64,000 nucleotides of DNA from Lutibacter sp. GTDB taxonomy: Bacteria > Bacteroidota > Bacteroidia > Flavobacteriales > Flavobacteriaceae. A model generated the notes under the pieces. That model was not told where the DNA came from. It worked only from the letters and a program-made list of their open reading frames with translations, and did not search any database. Of this stretch, positions 8,953 to 18,413 are shown one piece after another. The number at the start of each line of letters is the position of its first letter. The stretch's first letter is position 1. Made by a program: the position numbers and the translations under genes. Where the stretch lies: assembly GCA_002733665.1 (NCBI GenBank), contig NVWM01000029.1, positions 21,809-85,808 on the forward strand. Reading direction: 5' to 3'.

Positions 8953-9654
8953 ATGAATATTGTACTTTTAGGATACGGAAAAATGGGAAAAGCAATTGAA
9001 AAAATTGCTCTAAATCGTGGGCATGAAATCGTTTTAAAAGTTGACACCAATACTACTTCTTATGATATTTCAATTGGTGATATCGCTATTGATTTTAGTA
9101 CACCAACAGCAGCATATAAAAATATTAGTAATTGTATAAACAATAACATTCCTGTTATTTCTGGCACAACTGGATGGCACAAAGATTATGATAAAGTTGT
9201 TGAACTTTGCAAAGAAAAAAAAGGTGCATTCATTTCAGCAACAAATTTTAGCTTAGGAGTTAATATTTTCTTTGAACTCAATGAAAAATTAGCCAAAATG
9301 ATGGCAAATTTAACAGCATACAATTGTGCTATTGAAGAAATTCATCACACAGAAAAATTAGACGCTCCAAGCGGAACAGCAATAACACTTGCTGAAGGTA
9401 TTATTAAAAATACCAACAAAAAAGAGTGGAAATTAAATGTAACAAATAGTGATGATTCACTACCAATAGTATCAAAAAGGATTCCTAACGTTTCAGGAAC
9501 TCATTCTATAGAATACACATCACCTATAGATACATTAGAAATCAAGCACACAGCGCACAATCGAGAAGGTTTTGCATTAGGAGCAGTTATTGCTGCCGAA
9601 TGGTTGCTTAACAAAAATGGAGTTTATACGATGAAAGATGTTTTAGGAATCTAA
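8953..9654 (+). CDS. dapB: 4-hydroxy-tetrahydrodipicolinate reductase
   Basis: 233 residues. It has the N-terminal dinucleotide loop LLGYGKMGKAIE, the ISGTTGWH block and the catalytic/substrate-binding signature EIHHTEKLDAPSGTA (His pair and Lys). It reduces hydroxy-tetrahydrodipicolinate with NAD(P)H in lysine and diaminopimelate synthesis, feeding peptidoglycan. It is shorter than the E. coli enzyme (273 residues), as is usual in Bacteroidota. It lies 12 bases upstream of the signal peptidase gene and probably shares its transcript. Confidence 0.95.
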   Translation: MNIVLLGYGKMGKAIEKIALNRGHEIVLKVDTNTTSYDISIGDIAIDFSTPTAAYKNISNCINNNIPVISGTTGWHKDYDKVVELCKEKKGAFISATNFSLGVNIFFELNEKLAKMMANLTAYNCAIEEIHHTEKLDAPSGTAITLAEGIIKNTNKKEWKLNVTNSDDSLPIVSKRIPNVSGTHSIEYTSPIDTLEIKHTAHNREGFALGAVIAAEWLLNKNGVYTMKDVLGI

Positions 9655-9666
9655 AAAATAAAAATT

Positions 9667-11244
9667 ATGACAGCAATACAGTGGCTTATATTTATACTAA
9701 TCATACAAGTAATTCATTTTTTAGGAACTTGGAAACTGTATGTAAAAGCAGGAAGACAAGTATGGGAAGCAGCTATTCCTATTTATAATGCTATTGTTTT
9801 AATGAAAATAATCAATCGCTCAAAATGGTGGGTGATTTTACTTTTTATTCCGATTGTAAATCTATTTATGTTTCCCGTTATATGGATAGAAACCATTCGA
9901 AGTTTTGGTAAAAAATCTCGATTAGATAGTGCTCTGGTTATTCTTACGCTAGGTTTTTATATTTATTACATTAATTATTTTACTGATGTTGAATATATTA
10001 AAGATCGAAGTCTCAAACCAAATAGTGCTTTTGGAGATTGGGTGAGTTCTATTGCTTTTGCCATTATTGCAGCAACAACAGTACATACGTATATTATGCA
10101 ACCGTATACTATACCTTCATCGTCATTAGAAAAATCATTATTGATTGGCGATTTCCTGTTTGTAAGCAAGTTTCATTATGGCGCACGAGTTCCTATGACA
10201 ACAGTCGCTTTGCCTATGGTACACGATACAATTCCTGTATTAAATAAAAAATCATATTTATTTAGTGATAATTTTGAGAAAAAAGAAACTTCATGGTTAA
10301 ACAAATTACAATTGCCATATATGAGGATTCCAGGTTTTCAAAAAATAAAACGAAATGAAATTGTCGTTTTTAATCAACCTGCAGATACGTTGCTCGATAT
10401 GAATGATTTTCAACCTGACAGAAATTACTACAAACCGATAGATAAAAAAACCAATTTAGTAAAACGTTGTGTAGGTATTGCTGGAGATTCACTTTCTATT
10501 GTAAATGGATATGTGCATATCAATGGAAAACGCACAGAATTACCTGACAGAGCAAAACCTCAATGGTATTTTGATGTAAATACTGAGGGGAAATCTCTGA
10601 GTGAAAATCTACTTGTAAATAAATTAAAAGTTAGAGAAGGTGGACGGTTACAAGACGGAAATTACGTTTTAAATCTAACAGACGAAGATGCAGCAAAACT
10701 TTCAAGAAAGCCTTCCGTAAAAGGTATAAAAAAACGTATCACTCCAAAAGGACAAGGTGAGTCTGCTTTATTTCCTCACGTTGATAATTTAGGATGGAAT
10801 GGAGATAATTATGGTCCTTTATACATTCCTAAAAAAGGAGCAACAGTAAAATTAGATAAAGAATCATTACCATTTTATAAACGCGTGATTTCAGAATATG
10901 AAAGAAATAATTTAACTGTTAATGGTGATGAAATTTACATTAACGGACAATTAGCAACAGACTACACATTCAAACAAGATTATTATTGGATGATGGGTGA
11001 TAATCGTCAAAACTCGTTAGATGCGCGTTATTGGGGCTTTGTACCTTTTGACCATGTTGTTGGAAAACCTGTGCTGATTTGGATGAGTTATGACGGCGGT
11101 ATTTTTAGAAATCCTCGTTGGGAACGTTTCTTTACAACTGTTCACGGAGAAGGAGTCGCAACTTCTTACCGTTATTTAGTCTTTGGAATTGTTATTGGTT
11201 GGATTGTGTATAGTAATTTTAGAAAGAAAAAGAAGAAAGCATAA
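9667..11244 (+). CDS. lepB: Signal peptidase I, long Bacteroidota form
   Basis: 525 residues, about twice the length of typical LepB. Residues 1-105 hold several membrane segments resembling DUF5684. The catalytic region follows: YTIPSSSLEKS, where Ser153 fits the nucleophile (the usual following Met is Leu here), and NLVKRCVGIAGD, where Lys266 fits the general base. YWMMGDNRQNSLDARYWG is the conserved box E (GDNRxNSxDSRYWG). An insertion of about 150 residues lies between the Lys and box E. The C-terminus has another hydrophobic helix. It cleaves signal peptides of exported proteins. It is followed immediately by wbqC with no gap. Confidence 0.93.
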   Translation: MTAIQWLIFILIIQVIHFLGTWKLYVKAGRQVWEAAIPIYNAIVLMKIINRSKWWVILLFIPIVNLFMFPVIWIETIRSFGKKSRLDSALVILTLGFYIYYINYFTDVEYIKDRSLKPNSAFGDWVSSIAFAIIAATTVHTYIMQPYTIPSSSLEKSLLIGDFLFVSKFHYGARVPMTTVALPMVHDTIPVLNKKSYLFSDNFEKKETSWLNKLQLPYMRIPGFQKIKRNEIVVFNQPADTLLDMNDFQPDRNYYKPIDKKTNLVKRCVGIAGDSLSIVNGYVHINGKRTELPDRAKPQWYFDVNTEGKSLSENLLVNKLKVREGGRLQDGNYVLNLTDEDAAKLSRKPSVKGIKKRITPKGQGESALFPHVDNLGWNGDNYGPLYIPKKGATVKLDKESLPFYKRVISEYERNNLTVNGDEIYINGQLATDYTFKQDYYWMMGDNRQNSLDARYWGFVPFDHVVGKPVLIWMSYDGGIFRNPRWERFFTTVHGEGVATSYRYLVFGIVIGWIVYSNFRKKKKKA

Positions 11245-11850
11245 ATGCTGTTTTTACCAACATACTTCGCTCCTATTTCTCAATATGTTTCTATTTTTGA
11301 TACTAAAAAAATAATTTTTGAAGTTGAAGATAATTTTCAAAAACAAACCTATAGAAATCGATGTAACATCTATGGTGCGAATGGTAAACTAACGCTTAAT
11401 ATTCCTATCATTCATAATGGAAAACAAAAAACAAAAGATATTCGTATTGACAACAGTGCCAAATGGCAACGTTTACATTTTAGATCGTTGGCTGCTGCAT
11501 ATAACTCTTCACCATTCTTTGAATTTTATGAAGATGACTTGCGTCCGTTATATGAGCAAGAACAAGTATTTCTTCTCGATTTTAACATAAAATGTCACGA
11601 ATTTATCATGACTGCTTTACAAAGTGAAATTAACTATTCTAAGACTGGTGAATATGATGTTGATCCAAAAACAAAAGACTTTCGAAATCTTGCTATAGCA
11701 AAAAAAGAACCGAATTACTCATTCGATTCTTATTTTCAAGTTTTTAATGATAAGCATGGTTTTATATCCAACTTAAGCATTTTAGACCTCCTTTTTATGG
11801 AAGGTCCTAGTACAGAGACTTATTTAAAAAATTCTGAACTATCTTGTTAA
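11245..11850 (+). CDS. WbqC family protein
   Basis: 201 residues beginning directly after the lepB stop. The N-terminus LPTYFAPISQYVSIF, the RNRCNIYGANGKLTLNIPI block and KDIRIDNSAKWQRLHFRSL fit the WbqC-like family. WbqC itself is encoded in O-antigen clusters, but Bacteroidota carry this copy in the dapB-lepB neighbourhood and its biochemical role is not established. Its last 12 bases overlap the 3' end of ettA on the opposite strand, with no room for a terminator between them. Confidence 0.85.
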   Translation: MLFLPTYFAPISQYVSIFDTKKIIFEVEDNFQKQTYRNRCNIYGANGKLTLNIPIIHNGKQKTKDIRIDNSAKWQRLHFRSLAAAYNSSPFFEFYEDDLRPLYEQEQVFLLDFNIKCHEFIMTALQSEINYSKTGEYDVDPKTKDFRNLAIAKKEPNYSFDSYFQVFNDKHGFISNLSILDLLFMEGPSTETYLKNSELSC

Positions 11851-13530
11851 CTTCTTATATTTAATACGCTTCGGCATTAAATCTCCTCCAAGCCTTTTCT
11901 TTTTATTCTCTTCATATTCTGAGAAAGAACCTTCAAAATAATATACTTGAGAATTGCCTTCAAAAGCAAGAATATGTGTACAGATACGATCTAAAAACCA
12001 TCTATCGTGCGAAATAACAACTGCACAACCTGCAAAATTTTCTAAACCTTCTTCCAAAGCTCTCAACGTATTTACATCCAAGTCATTTGTTGGCTCATCG
12101 AGTAATAAAACATTCCCTTCTTCTTTTAATGTCATTGCGAGATGCAATCTATTTCGTTCTCCACCAGAAAGTGTACTTACTTTTTTATTCTGATCAGAAC
12201 CAGCAAAATTAAAACGACTTAAATACGCACGAGAATTCACCATTTTTCCTCCCATCATTATCAAATCTTGTCCGTCGGAGAAGTTTTCCCAAATAGATTT
12301 ATCAGCATCAATATTAGAATGCGCTTGATCTACATAAGCAATTTTTGTAGTATCACCGACTTTGAATTCACCTTTATCTGGAGATTCCTGTTGCATTATC
12401 ATCTTAAAAATAGTCGTTTTACCTGCACCATTTGGTCCAATAATTCCAACGATACCATTTGGAGGTAAACTAAAATTCAAATCTTCATATAATAACTTAT
12501 CACCAAATGCTTTTGAAACACCAACAGCATCAATCACATTGTTTCCTAAACGAGGACCATTTGGAATGTAAATTTCCAATTTTTCTTCTAGTTGTTTTTG
12601 ATCTTGGCTCATCAATTTATCATAATTTGCCAAACGTGCTTTTGATTTTGATTGACGACCTTTTGCTCCTTGACGGACCCATTCTAATTCTCGCTCTAAT
12701 GTTTTTTGTCTTTTTGAAGCAGTTTTTTCTTCTTGCTTCAATCTATTTCCTTTTTGCTCTAACCAAGATGAGTAATTCCCTTTCCAAGGAATACCTTCAC
12801 CTCTATCTAACTCCAAAATCCATCCAGCAACATTATCTAAGAAATATCTATCGTGCGTTACTGCAATGACAGTTCCTTTATATTGCGATAAATGATGCTC
12901 TAACCAATGCACAGATTCTGCATCCAAGTGATTTGTAGGCTCATCGAGTAGTAAAACATCAGGTTGTTGCAATAATAATCTACATAAAGCAACTCTACGT
13001 CTTTCTCCTCCAGACAATACATTTATTGGAGTGTCAGCTTCTGGTGTACGCAAAGCGTCCATTGCAATCTCCAATTTCGTATCTAACTCCCAAGCATCTA
13101 ATGCATCAATTTTATCTTGCAATACTGCTTGTTGATTCATCAACTTCTCCATCTTATCAGCATCAGAATACACTTCTTCTAGCCCAAACATGTCGTTGAT
13201 TTTATTATATTCTTCAAGTACAGCAACAGTTTCTGCAGCGCCTTCTCTAACAATATCAATTACTGTTTTTGTTTCGTCTAATTCTGGTTCTTGAGAGAGA
13301 TAACCAACTGTTAATCCTTGATTAAAAGTTACATCGCCTTGATAGTTTTTCTCGATTCCTGCGATAATTTTCATTAAAGTAGATTTCCCAGAACCGTTTA
13401 AACCTAAAATTCCGATTTTCGCTCCATAAAAGAAACTTAAATGGATATTCTTTAATACTGCTTTATTTGCTCCAGAATAAGTCTTACTTACTCCGCTCAT
13501 CGAAAATATTATCTGTTTACCGTCACTCAT
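11839..13530 (-). CDS. ettA: Energy-dependent translational throttle protein EttA (ABC-F)
   Basis: 563 residues with two ABC domains and no membrane segments. The first has Walker A GLNGSGKST (residues 43-51) and signature LSGGERRRV; the second has Walker A GPNGAGKTT (about residue 350) and signature LSGGERNRL. Both have the Walker B LLLDEPTN. The linker between domains is positively charged (RQGAKGRQSKSKARL), as in the P-site tRNA interaction motif of ABC-F factors. EttA binds the ribosomal E site and regulates the first elongation step according to ATP level. Length and the C-terminal KKKRLGGDLMPKRIKYK fit EttA rather than Uup. Confidence 0.93.
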   Translation of the reverse strand: MSDGKQIIFSMSGVSKTYSGANKAVLKNIHLSFFYGAKIGILGLNGSGKSTLMKIIAGIEKNYQGDVTFNQGLTVGYLSQEPELDETKTVIDIVREGAAETVAVLEEYNKINDMFGLEEVYSDADKMEKLMNQQAVLQDKIDALDAWELDTKLEIAMDALRTPEADTPINVLSGGERRRVALCRLLLQQPDVLLLDEPTNHLDAESVHWLEHHLSQYKGTVIAVTHDRYFLDNVAGWILELDRGEGIPWKGNYSSWLEQKGNRLKQEEKTASKRQKTLERELEWVRQGAKGRQSKSKARLANYDKLMSQDQKQLEEKLEIYIPNGPRLGNNVIDAVGVSKAFGDKLLYEDLNFSLPPNGIVGIIGPNGAGKTTIFKMIMQQESPDKGEFKVGDTTKIAYVDQAHSNIDADKSIWENFSDGQDLIMMGGKMVNSRAYLSRFNFAGSDQNKKVSTLSGGERNRLHLAMTLKEEGNVLLLDEPTNDLDVNTLRALEEGLENFAGCAVVISHDRWFLDRICTHILAFEGNSQVYYFEGSFSEYEENKKKRLGGDLMPKRIKYKKLTR

Positions 13531-13639
13531 TTTATTGTAATTAAATGATTCAGAAATTTTAAATCTCGAATCGTATATTATTCATTTCACTTCCTTCAAA
13601 CTGCTTTATCCTTTGAGGCTTTGCATTTTGAGCTTATAA

Positions 13640-13822
13640 TTACACTCTTCCTTTGAGTGCATTAAACACCCAAGCAATCGCAAAAAACCCTACACCAACA
13701 GCAGCAAACCCCCAACCTGCAACTTCATTATATCTAAAAGCTCCAAGGGCTATAAGACCTAATCCGACAAAAATCATTATAAAAGTTGCCCAAGCAAGTA
13801 CCGTATTTTTATTCATTGCCAT
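13640..13822 (-). CDS. Small two-helix membrane protein
   Basis: 60 residues: two hydrophobic segments (TVLAWATFIMIFVGLGLIAL and GWGFAAVGVGFFAIAWVF) separated by a short loop, with a basic C-terminus (KGRV). It resembles a small conserved Flavobacteriaceae membrane-protein family, but no function is known to me. The start MAMNKN is the only plausible ATG; MNKN two codons later is an alternative. It lies between ettA and the FadH-like gene, both on the same strand, with gaps of about 110 and 56 bases. It is probably a real gene because codon use and topology are clean. Confidence 0.7.
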   Translation of the reverse strand: MAMNKNTVLAWATFIMIFVGLGLIALGAFRYNEVAGWGFAAVGVGFFAIAWVFNALKGRV

Positions 13823-13878
13823 ATATCTGTAGTTTTGTAAATTCGAAATACAAATATCGTTATTAATTTTGTTATTTC

Positions 13879-15915
<2,037 letters not shown>

Positions 15916-15924
15916 CTATATATA

Positions 15925-15938
15925 TTATGCGCGCATAA
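15925..15938. promoter_or_regulatory. Perfect palindrome upstream of fadH, candidate operator
   Basis: TTATGCGCGCATAA is a perfect 14-bp palindrome in an otherwise AT-rich spacer, 22 bases before the fadH ATG. Its GC-rich core stands out. Position and symmetry suit a dimeric repressor; which protein binds is unknown. Confidence 0.5.
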
Positions 15939-15970
15939 CACATTGCAAGATACACTATTTTATAAAATAA

Positions 15971-15994
15971 AAACTCAAGATTTCTCTTGAGTTT
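15971..15994 (-). terminator. Terminator of the DoxX-FMN reductase-marR-pirin operon
   Basis: Nine-bp perfect stem AAACTCAAG/CTTGAGTTT with a 6-nt loop, followed on the minus strand by TTATTTTATA. It lies 20 bases past the pirin stop and separates that operon from fadH. Confidence 0.8.
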
Positions 15995-16013
15995 AATTAA
16001 AATAAGAAGTGAA

Positions 16014-16889
16014 TTATGCAGGTAAAAAACCCATTTTTCCCATTTGATAATCTCTCATTGCTTCCATAATCTCTGTTTGTGTGTTCATCACATATGGGCC
16101 ATATTGCTTAATCGGCTCATTAATCGGTTCTCCTGACAAAATCAATAAAGTGCTTTCTGCCCTTGCTTCAAATTCTATCATATTACCATCGTGATTAAAA
16201 GTAACCATCTGAACTGCTCCATTTTTAAGACTTACTTCATCATTCACAACAACATCACCATCTAATAAATAAATTAAAGATTCATGTATTGTTGGGATTT
16301 CAACTTCCATTGTACCAGTTTGCTGTGTTTTTACTGTAAATACATTAACAGGAGTTTGTGTTTTAATCAAACCCTTTTTATTGGATTGCTCTCCTGCAAC
16401 AACTTTTAAAATAATCGTTTTCGCATCATTTTCAATTACAGGCATATCTTCACTTTTTATATGTTGATAATTTGCTGGCATCATTTTATTCTTTGCAGGT
16501 AAGTTTAACCATAACTGTATTCCCTCTAACTCACCACCTTTTTGGACAAATTCTTTTGTTGGACCTTCGGCATGAATTATCCCCAAGCCAGCAGTTGTCC
16601 ATTGTACATCTCCTGCTTTTACAATACTTTCATTTCCTAAAGAATCTCTATGTAATTGTTCTCCTTTAAAAAGTAATGTTATCGGCTCAAACCCTCTGTG
16701 TGGATGTGGTCCTAAATCAAACGGATTATTAGATTCACTAATCGAATAAGGACCATAATGGTGCAATAATATAAATGGATCTACATTCTCAATTCCATGC
16801 GAAGGTATTGGTTGGCGTAAGCGTATTGACCCCATATTTACCATAGGACTTCCTGTTTTATGTTGTATTGTTTTTAATATTTTTTTCAT
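16014..16889 (-). CDS. Pirin family protein
   Basis: 291 residues, two cupin domains. The N-terminal domain has the metal-binding set of pirins: HPHRGFEPITLLFKGE (two His), DSLGN, and TAGLGIIHAEGP (His and Glu). The second domain (ESLIYLLDGDVVV) lacks such a set, as is usual. Bacterial pirins bind a single metal ion, and some act as quercetin dioxygenases or redox sensors. It is the last gene of an operon with DoxX-like, FMN-reductase and MarR genes, 7 bases after marR, which points to quinone or oxidative stress handling. Confidence 0.9.
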   Translation of the reverse strand: MKKILKTIQHKTGSPMVNMGSIRLRQPIPSHGIENVDPFILLHHYGPYSISESNNPFDLGPHPHRGFEPITLLFKGEQLHRDSLGNESIVKAGDVQWTTAGLGIIHAEGPTKEFVQKGGELEGIQLWLNLPAKNKMMPANYQHIKSEDMPVIENDAKTIILKVVAGEQSNKKGLIKTQTPVNVFTVKTQQTGTMEVEIPTIHESLIYLLDGDVVVNDEVSLKNGAVQMVTFNHDGNMIEFEARAESTLLILSGEPINEPIKQYGPYVMNTQTEIMEAMRDYQMGKMGFLPA

Positions 16890-16896
16890 ATTTTTT

Positions 16897-17334
16897 TTAT
16901 CTAATTTTATCTAACAAATCACTTAAAACAAGTGCTTCTTTATTAGATAGATTGTTTAAAAAATCAATATTAGAGGAACTATCAATAGTGTCCAAAAGTT
17001 CCAATCCTTGTTTTGAAATAGTAATAAATACTACTCTTCTATCCTCATTACATCGTGCTCTTTCTATCAATTTCTTATCACATAATTTATCCATCAATCG
17101 TGTAGCATTAGGAGCACGATCTATCATTCTTTCTTTTACCGTTTGCGCTTTCATTGGCTCTTTAGAACCTCTTAGAATTCGTAAAATATTATATTGCTGT
17201 GGAGATATTCCGAAAGGCTTAAAAAATTCTATTTCGTGACTATTTAACCAATTTGCTGTATATTTAATATTGATTAAAGCCTTAACCTTATTACTTGAAA
17301 ACTTAGATTTTATATCTTTTGAAATATCACCCAT
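16897..17334 (-). CDS. MarR family transcriptional regulator
   Basis: 145 residues with the MarR winged-helix layout: an N-terminal dimerisation helix (KALINIKYTANWLNSHEIEF), ISPQQYNILRILRGSKEPM, recognition helix RAPNATRLMDKLCDKKLIERARC, and the wing EDRRVVFITISKQGLELL with the conserved D-R-R. A C-terminal helix completes the dimer interface. A cysteine (ARCNED) lies just before the wing, a possible redox or ligand-sensing residue, though this is inference. It is encoded 2 bases after the FMN reductase and is likely to control its own operon through the palindrome at 18354-18369. Confidence 0.9.
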   Translation of the reverse strand: MGDISKDIKSKFSSNKVKALINIKYTANWLNSHEIEFFKPFGISPQQYNILRILRGSKEPMKAQTVKERMIDRAPNATRLMDKLCDKKLIERARCNEDRRVVFITISKQGLELLDTIDSSSNIDFLNNLSNKEALVLSDLLDKIR

Positions 17335-17336
17335 AA

Positions 17337-17867
17337 CTACAACTTCTCTTTAAGATTTAGAACACATTCATCAATGTTTGCTTTAATTTCTTTATTACTA
17401 ATTTTTCCATCATTAAAATTGTCATAAAAACTAGGAACAGAAATCGAGCTCACAATATTTCCACCTAAATGTGGAAATGTGTTTTTTGCAGTTTCTAATA
17501 CTGATGCTCCTCCTCGACCTCCTGGAGAAGTGCTCATCAATAACATGGGTTTATTTGCCCAAACATCTTTGTCAATTCTTGACATCCAATCAAAAATATT
17601 TTTAAAAACTGATGCATAACTTCCATTGTGTTCTGCTAAAGACAATACAATACCATCTGATGTTTGAATTAAATTCAAAAAGTCCTGTGCCTTTTCAGGA
17701 ATACCAACTTTATTTTCATGATCTATCCCGTAAATTGGTAATTCAAAATCATTTAAATCTAATATCGTTACTTCAACATCTTTAAGTAAACCAGAAGTAT
17801 ATACTGCTAACTGTTTATTTATTGAAATTTTACTATTGCTTCCTGCAAATGCTATTACATTTTTCAT
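17337..17867 (-). CDS. NADPH-dependent FMN reductase family protein
   Basis: I place the start at ATG 17867 (MKNVIAFAGSNSKISIN); an upstream in-frame ATG at 17897 adds ten non-conserved residues. The 176-residue flavodoxin-fold protein has the FMN phosphate loop AFAGSNSKISINKQL, the segment DGIVLSLAEHNGSYASVFKNI (usual xxPEYNGS block with AEHNGS here) and STSPGGRGGASVLETA. These enzymes reduce FMN, quinones or azo compounds with NAD(P)H in the cytoplasm. It is the second gene of the four-gene redox operon. Confidence 0.88.
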   Translation of the reverse strand: MKNVIAFAGSNSKISINKQLAVYTSGLLKDVEVTILDLNDFELPIYGIDHENKVGIPEKAQDFLNLIQTSDGIVLSLAEHNGSYASVFKNIFDWMSRIDKDVWANKPMLLMSTSPGGRGGASVLETAKNTFPHLGGNIVSSISVPSFYDNFNDGKISNKEIKANIDECVLNLKEKL

Positions 17868-17956
17868 GTGTTTATATTTATTGTTTTTAATTGTCACATG
17901 TGTTCGCTAATAATAATTCCATTAGGAATAATATTTTCAACATGCTCGGTTCATAA

Positions 17957-18307
17957 TTAAATCTTTTTACTGAAAATATAAGAAACAACTAATAGTATCA
18001 TTGCTATTAATGCTCCCATTTGTTCTCCATCTCCTATCATAACATGTGCAAAGAATGCAAGTATAAATGCAAAAAAGAATCCTGCATATGCCCATTCCTT
18101 CAAGACTTTGTTTCCAACAAACCAAAGAGTAAAAATTCCTAAAATCTTTGCTATTGCATACGGATAAATGATATAAGTTGGATATCCAAAATTGGTAAAC
18201 ATTCCTGCTACATCTTCATGATTAAATAAATACATTTTTACTGAAAACATCATTAACAATGTTAATAATCCAGTTGCTACATAAAAAATAATTTTGTTTC
18301 GTTTCAT
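17957..18307 (-). CDS. DoxX-like family membrane protein
   Basis: 116 residues with four membrane helices: an N-terminal one (IIFYVATGLLTLLMMFSVKM), a YPYAIAKILGIFTLWFVG segment, AYAGFFFAFILAFFAHVMIGDG, and a last helix ending in SKKI. The pattern GYPTYIIYPYAIAKILG and the H-x-x-x-GD segment are typical of DoxX-like proteins. Members are often found with oxidoreductases and MarR or LysR regulators; the molecular activity is unknown. It is the first gene of the redox operon. Confidence 0.8.
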   Translation of the reverse strand: MKRNKIIFYVATGLLTLLMMFSVKMYLFNHEDVAGMFTNFGYPTYIIYPYAIAKILGIFTLWFVGNKVLKEWAYAGFFFAFILAFFAHVMIGDGEQMGALIAMILLVVSYIFSKKI

Positions 18308-18331
18308 CTTAATTTAGTTTTAAATTCGGTA

Positions 18332-18388
18332 CAAAGATATAATAAATTATTTTATTTTCCAAGGAAAATACTTCTATGGAAAATAAAA
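18332..18388 (-). promoter_or_regulatory. Promoter and candidate MarR operator of the redox operon
   Basis: On the minus strand TTGG (18359-18362), then 19 bases, then TATCTTTG (18332-18339) gives a full match to the Bacteroidota promoter, 24 bases before the ATG at 18307. The -33 element sits in the centre of ATTTTCCAAGGAAAAT (18354-18369, 7-bp arms around AA). A larger inverted repeat with 12-bp perfect arms (TTTTATTTTCCA, 18350-18361 and 18377-18388) supplies a third half-site. A repressor bound here would block RNA polymerase, so autoregulation by the operon's own MarR protein is likely. Confidence 0.65.
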
Positions 18389-18413
18389 TTAATTTAATAC
18401 TATAATTTTTAAT

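Noticed and set aside
11954..12869. Several open frames on the plus strand opposite ettA
   Set aside because: They mirror the codon pattern of ettA, have no start context and no recognisable protein features.
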